Assembly: GCA_910584725.1 (NCBI GenBank)
Contig: CAJUBE010000001.1
Span: forward strand, 124,001-188,000
Direction of reading: 5' to 3'
DNA length: 64,000 nucleotides
From: an uncultured Lachnospiraceae bacterium
GTDB lineage: Bacteria; Bacillota; Clostridia; Lachnospirales; Lachnospiraceae
Shown in pieces: positions 61,901 through 64,000 of the stretch; position 1 is the stretch's first letter; each line of letters opens with the position of its first letter. A program made the translations under genes and the position numbers. The notes beneath the pieces are model-generated. The model was not told where the DNA came from. It made no database searches and was given only the letters and a program-made list of their open reading frames with translations.

Positions 61901-64000
61901 ACATCAAGCAGTGACAAAACAACAGCCTTGATAGCCTCACCAATGACAGGAGCGCTCTCCGCAATTACGCGGCAGAATGCGATAATACCTTCTCCGATTT
62001 TCTCAAGCACGGCAGGAATCAGCGCCGCTACCCCTGTAATAATAACCGTCAGAGATGCAACAATAGCAGTTGCCCCAGCAGCTCCAGCCGCAGCCAAAGC
62101 CGTAAAACCTACCGCCAAAGCGGATAACCCCGTTCCGGCTGCCAAAAGTCCGGCTCCGATGGCAAGGACCCCAACGCCGATGAGAGCGAAAGCACCACTC
62201 AATCCCAAAATTGTCGGTACGAGCGGAGTAAGAACGGCCCCGGCAACACCAAGAACGGTAAATGCCCCAGCAATTGTAACCAGCCCCTTCGCGATGGATA
62301 CCCAACTCATAGCGCCAAGAACAGAAAGAACAGGCGTCAATACTGCCAAAGCAGCCGCAGCTACAAGCATAGCAGCAGAACCGCTAAGAGTACCTTTCAT
62401 AAAGTTCAAACCAACCGCAAGCTCTGTTAAAGCAACACCCATAGTCACAAGACCTTTCGCGATCTGCTCCCATGAGAAATTCCCCATCTTACCAAGAGAA
62501 TGTGCTACAATTTCAAGCGCTGCTCCAACGATAACCAGCCCAGTTCCAATACCGACCATATTCTTCGGCATCAGTTTTGTAGCAATGGCAACTTCCGCTA
62601 AAGCACCGCCCATGGCCGTTAAACCCTTCCCAATCTGCTCCCATGAAAACTGAGCGAAATCCGACATTGCCGAAGCAAATATCTTCATCGCCGCTGCAAT
62701 CTCTATCAAAGCAAGACCGGAAGAAATCACATGTTTCGCATTCCCTGTAAGATTGGTAAATGCTGCGACTTCGGCAAGCAGTATGCCAACACTGGTAAGA
62801 CCTTTCCCGATTTCTTCCCATTTCATCTCGCCAAAGTCTTTGCAAACAGAGGCAAGAATCTTCATCGCCGCTGCAAGAATTACCATACCCGTTGCTGTAC
62901 TTATTGCTTTTCCGCCAAACTTTGCCGTGTTCAAGAAAATGTCTACTTCGGCAAGCAGTACACCTACTCCAACTAAACCTTTTCCCAACTGCTCCCATTC
63001 CAAATCAGCAAGATCTTTTACAACGGAAGCAAGGATTTTGACGGCCGCTGCAAGAACCACCATACCCGTTGCTGTAGAAGTGGCTTTCTTGCTAAATTTT
63101 GCGGTAGCCATAAAAGCATCGAGCTCGGCAAGCAATACTCCGACACCAACCAAACCTTTTGCCAACTGCTCCCAACTTAAATCTGCTAACTTTTTGACTG
63201 CGCTGGAAAGAATGAGGACAGCTCCAGCAAACACGATCAGCTTTGTAGAACCTTTCCCGGTAAATCCGCCGAGTTTGTTGAATACCGCCATCGCACCAAT
63301 TAAATCGGCGAACATAACAGTCATCGCACCAAGCGATGCCGAAAGCTTCTCGCTGTCAATCAAAGAAATGACCACAATAGAAGCCGCCAAAATTCCTATT
63401 GCCGTTGCAATTTTAAGCAAGGTACCCGCTTTCAATTGCGTTTGATATGCTTCAAAACAGCCCCTGACACCATCAAGAATGCCGGTCACTCCGTCCAAAA
63501 TCCCCTGCAAACCTTCAAGCGGTTCGGTAAAGCTTTTCAAGAATTTAGTTACAGCGAGCGCAATTCCGCCAATAGAAAGACCGTTCAGTAAGTCAATGGC
63601 ACCGCTGAAATCGGCGTTGCTTACTTTTTCAATCAATGTATCAGCCAAACCGCCAAGAGCCTTTGCAATCCCTCCGCCAATCGCTTTAACGCCATTCCAT
63701 AAAGCCTGAAGTAGCTGTAAAAACTTGCAGTTTGCCAACGCATTTCCCATCGCTTCAATAGCATTGAGAACTCCGTTTTTCATGTTTCCTGCGGACTCTC
63801 CAACATGAGACATCCGTTCGTGAATCCGTTCAAGAGTAGCGTGAATTAACTCCAACCCCGGAAGCTTGATTTTCTCTTTGACCAGATTCAGGAAATCTTT
63901 GAGTGATTCTTTTATCTCGTCCAAATCCGGAAGGTTGAATCTGTCTTTTATTTCTGCCGCAAAATCTTTGAACGCTCCGGCGGCTTTTCCAACAAATCCA
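58912..64000 (-). CDS. Phage tail tape measure protein (5' end outside window)
   Basis: The frame is open to the window edge, giving about 1,695 residues so far; the protein is longer. It is a helical, Ala/Gly/Leu-rich tape measure with a hydrophobic middle and three internal repeat families. The first has a WEQLGKGLVGVGVLLAEV-type unit of about 57-60 residues, six copies, at 62290-63230. The second has an ENDMKEFGEQLVPFG-type unit of 62 residues, five copies, at 60270-61200. The third has an FTNIISGCLTAIKNKYSEF-type unit of about 44 residues, four copies, at 59530-59930. Tape measure length sets tail length, so copy number here would change the virion. The last part carries LDEHSPSKVGYRIGDFFGVAF, which is common in such proteins. 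Confidence 0.93.
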   Translation of the reverse strand, partial: GFVGKAAGAFKDFAAEIKDRFNLPDLDEIKESLKDFLNLVKEKIKLPGLELIHATLERIHERMSHVGESAGNMKNGVLNAIEAMGNALANCKFLQLLQALWNGVKAIGGGIAKALGGLADTLIEKVSNADFSGAIDLLNGLSIGGIALAVTKFLKSFTEPLEGLQGILDGVTGILDGVRGCFEAYQTQLKAGTLLKIATAIGILAASIVVISLIDSEKLSASLGAMTVMFADLIGAMAVFNKLGGFTGKGSTKLIVFAGAVLILSSAVKKLADLSWEQLAKGLVGVGVLLAELDAFMATAKFSKKATSTATGMVVLAAAVKILASVVKDLADLEWEQLGKGLVGVGVLLAEVDIFLNTAKFGGKAISTATGMVILAAAMKILASVCKDFGEMKWEEIGKGLTSVGILLAEVAAFTNLTGNAKHVISSGLALIEIAAAMKIFASAMSDFAQFSWEQIGKGLTAMGGALAEVAIATKLMPKNMVGIGTGLVIVGAALEIVAHSLGKMGNFSWEQIAKGLVTMGVALTELAVGLNFMKGTLSGSAAMLVAAAALAVLTPVLSVLGAMSWVSIAKGLVTIAGAFTVLGVAGAVLTPLVPTILGLSGAFALIGVGVLAIGAGLLAAGTGLSALAVGFTALAAAGAAGATAIVASLTVIITGVAALIPAVLEKIGEGIIAFCRVIAESAPVIGEAIKAVVLSLLDVLLECVPQIADGALALIAAVLEALVKYTPSIVDSIFQFLIKVLEGIAKNLPELIKVAIDVLMAFFSGIVDALRGIDVDTLVKGIAGIGLLSAIMLALSAVASLVPGAMAGVLGMGVVIAELALVLAAIGALAQIPGLSWLIGEGGKLLEGIGTAIGQFIGGIVGGFMSGVSSQFPQIGADLSAFMTNIQPFIEGASKIEPSMMDGVKALAETILILTAADILQGLTSWLTGGSSLSGFAEELVPFGKAMKDFSIEIAGMDAGLVANAATAGKTLAEMASTLPNSGGVIGFFTGENDMKEFGEQLVPFGEAMMAFGASIAGLDANAVTEAAIAGKAMTEMASTIPNTGGVVSFFAGDNDMKAFGEQLIPFGEAMMDFSTAVKGLDADAIVNSATAGKALVELAKTVPNSGGVVGFFAGENDMDMFGEQLVPFGKAMKSYSDAISGIDVDAITNSATAGKSLVELANTLPNTGGVVSWFTGDNDIGAFGESLVLFGENFSKYSDYMKNVDTGIVTSTTNAATSIVELQKSLPKEGGWFSDDKTLADFGKDMSSFGSYFSSYYGYISGIDTGLLSSVITQTNRLVDMATGMAGLDTSGMTSFGSALTKLGEAGITGFINAFNNANSKVTAAASNMLTTFVNAANAKKTMLTTTFTTLVQAVLTAINAKQRDFQTAGSTLMVKFIAGVKTQDNSARSTFTNIISGCLTAIKNKYSEFQSVGTQTMVKFIAGVRAKDTDARNTFTNIISGCLTAIKNKYSEFQSAGEQCMVKFIAGVRSKDADAKNAFTSSLGGAISGVKDYYGQFYDAGSYLVDGFAKGISENTYKAEAKARAMAAAAARAAEKELDEHSPSKVGYRIGDFFGVAFVNAIGDYTEKAYKAGSGMAKAARTGLSNAISKVKDFIDSDIDTQPTIRPVLDLSNVEAGTSRLNAMFSRTQALSISTGMNRQETADVQNGENSPNAGNTFTFTQNNYSPKALSRVEIYRQTKNQFSAMERMVKA

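Overview
The window looks like chromosomal DNA of a Clostridia bacterium, most likely a gut Lachnospiraceae. The reasons are strong GGAGG ribosome-binding sites, several membrane families I associate with that group (DUF6077-, DUF6020- and DUF6044-like), a TxpA-like type I toxin and a low-GC siphovirus prophage. I saw no rRNA, tRNA or CRISPR array.

Bases 1-49,400 are one long, moderately GC-rich cell-surface polysaccharide region. It encodes sugar-nucleotide enzymes (UDP-glucose dehydrogenase, UDP-glucuronate epimerase), soluble glycosyltransferases (GT2, GT4, GT8), polyprenyl-phosphate-sugar machinery (two DPM/GtrB-like GT2 enzymes and a GtrA), and many large polytopic GT-C-like proteins. 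It also encodes a three-gene ABC exporter, a ChbG-type deacetylase and a radical SAM/SPASM protein. Three MBOAT acyltransferases sit with several SGNH/DltD-like extracytoplasmic proteins. A HAD-IIIC (FkbH-like) protein beside its own acyl carrier protein suggests a Dlt-like route in which an acyl group, perhaps glyceryl, is loaded on a carrier and moved onto the surface polymer. No initiating sugar transferase, Wzx flippase or Wzy polymerase is evident.

Bases 33,034-34,873 form a small accessory patch in this region: a 27-residue hydrophobic toxin gene with a convergent antisense RNA, a DUF4143 ATPase, and four direct repeats spaced exactly 32 bp. Palindromic intergenic elements recur at 472-499, 16,622-16,735, 18,324-18,435 and 18,768-18,863. 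One large membrane gene (4,224-6,326) is split by a single in-frame TAA.

Bases 49,478-64,000 are the visibly more A+T-rich tail module of a siphovirus prophage, all on the minus strand. In transcription order it holds the tape measure protein (running off the window), distal tail protein, Gp37-like tail protein, a fibre with an internal 97-bp exact duplication, a diversity-generating retroelement (DGR), a holin and small structural genes.

The DGR is the main find. Its order is target protein with C-terminal variable repeat (VR, 54,098-54,186), two small genes including XkdX, an Avd-like accessory protein, template repeat (TR, 52,920-53,008), and a reverse transcriptase with the SQ and YMDD motifs. 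VR and TR differ at 16 of 89 positions, and every difference is at an adenine of the TR coding strand. A GC-rich hairpin lies just past the VR, where DGR target sites carry one. The system therefore appears complete and has been active.
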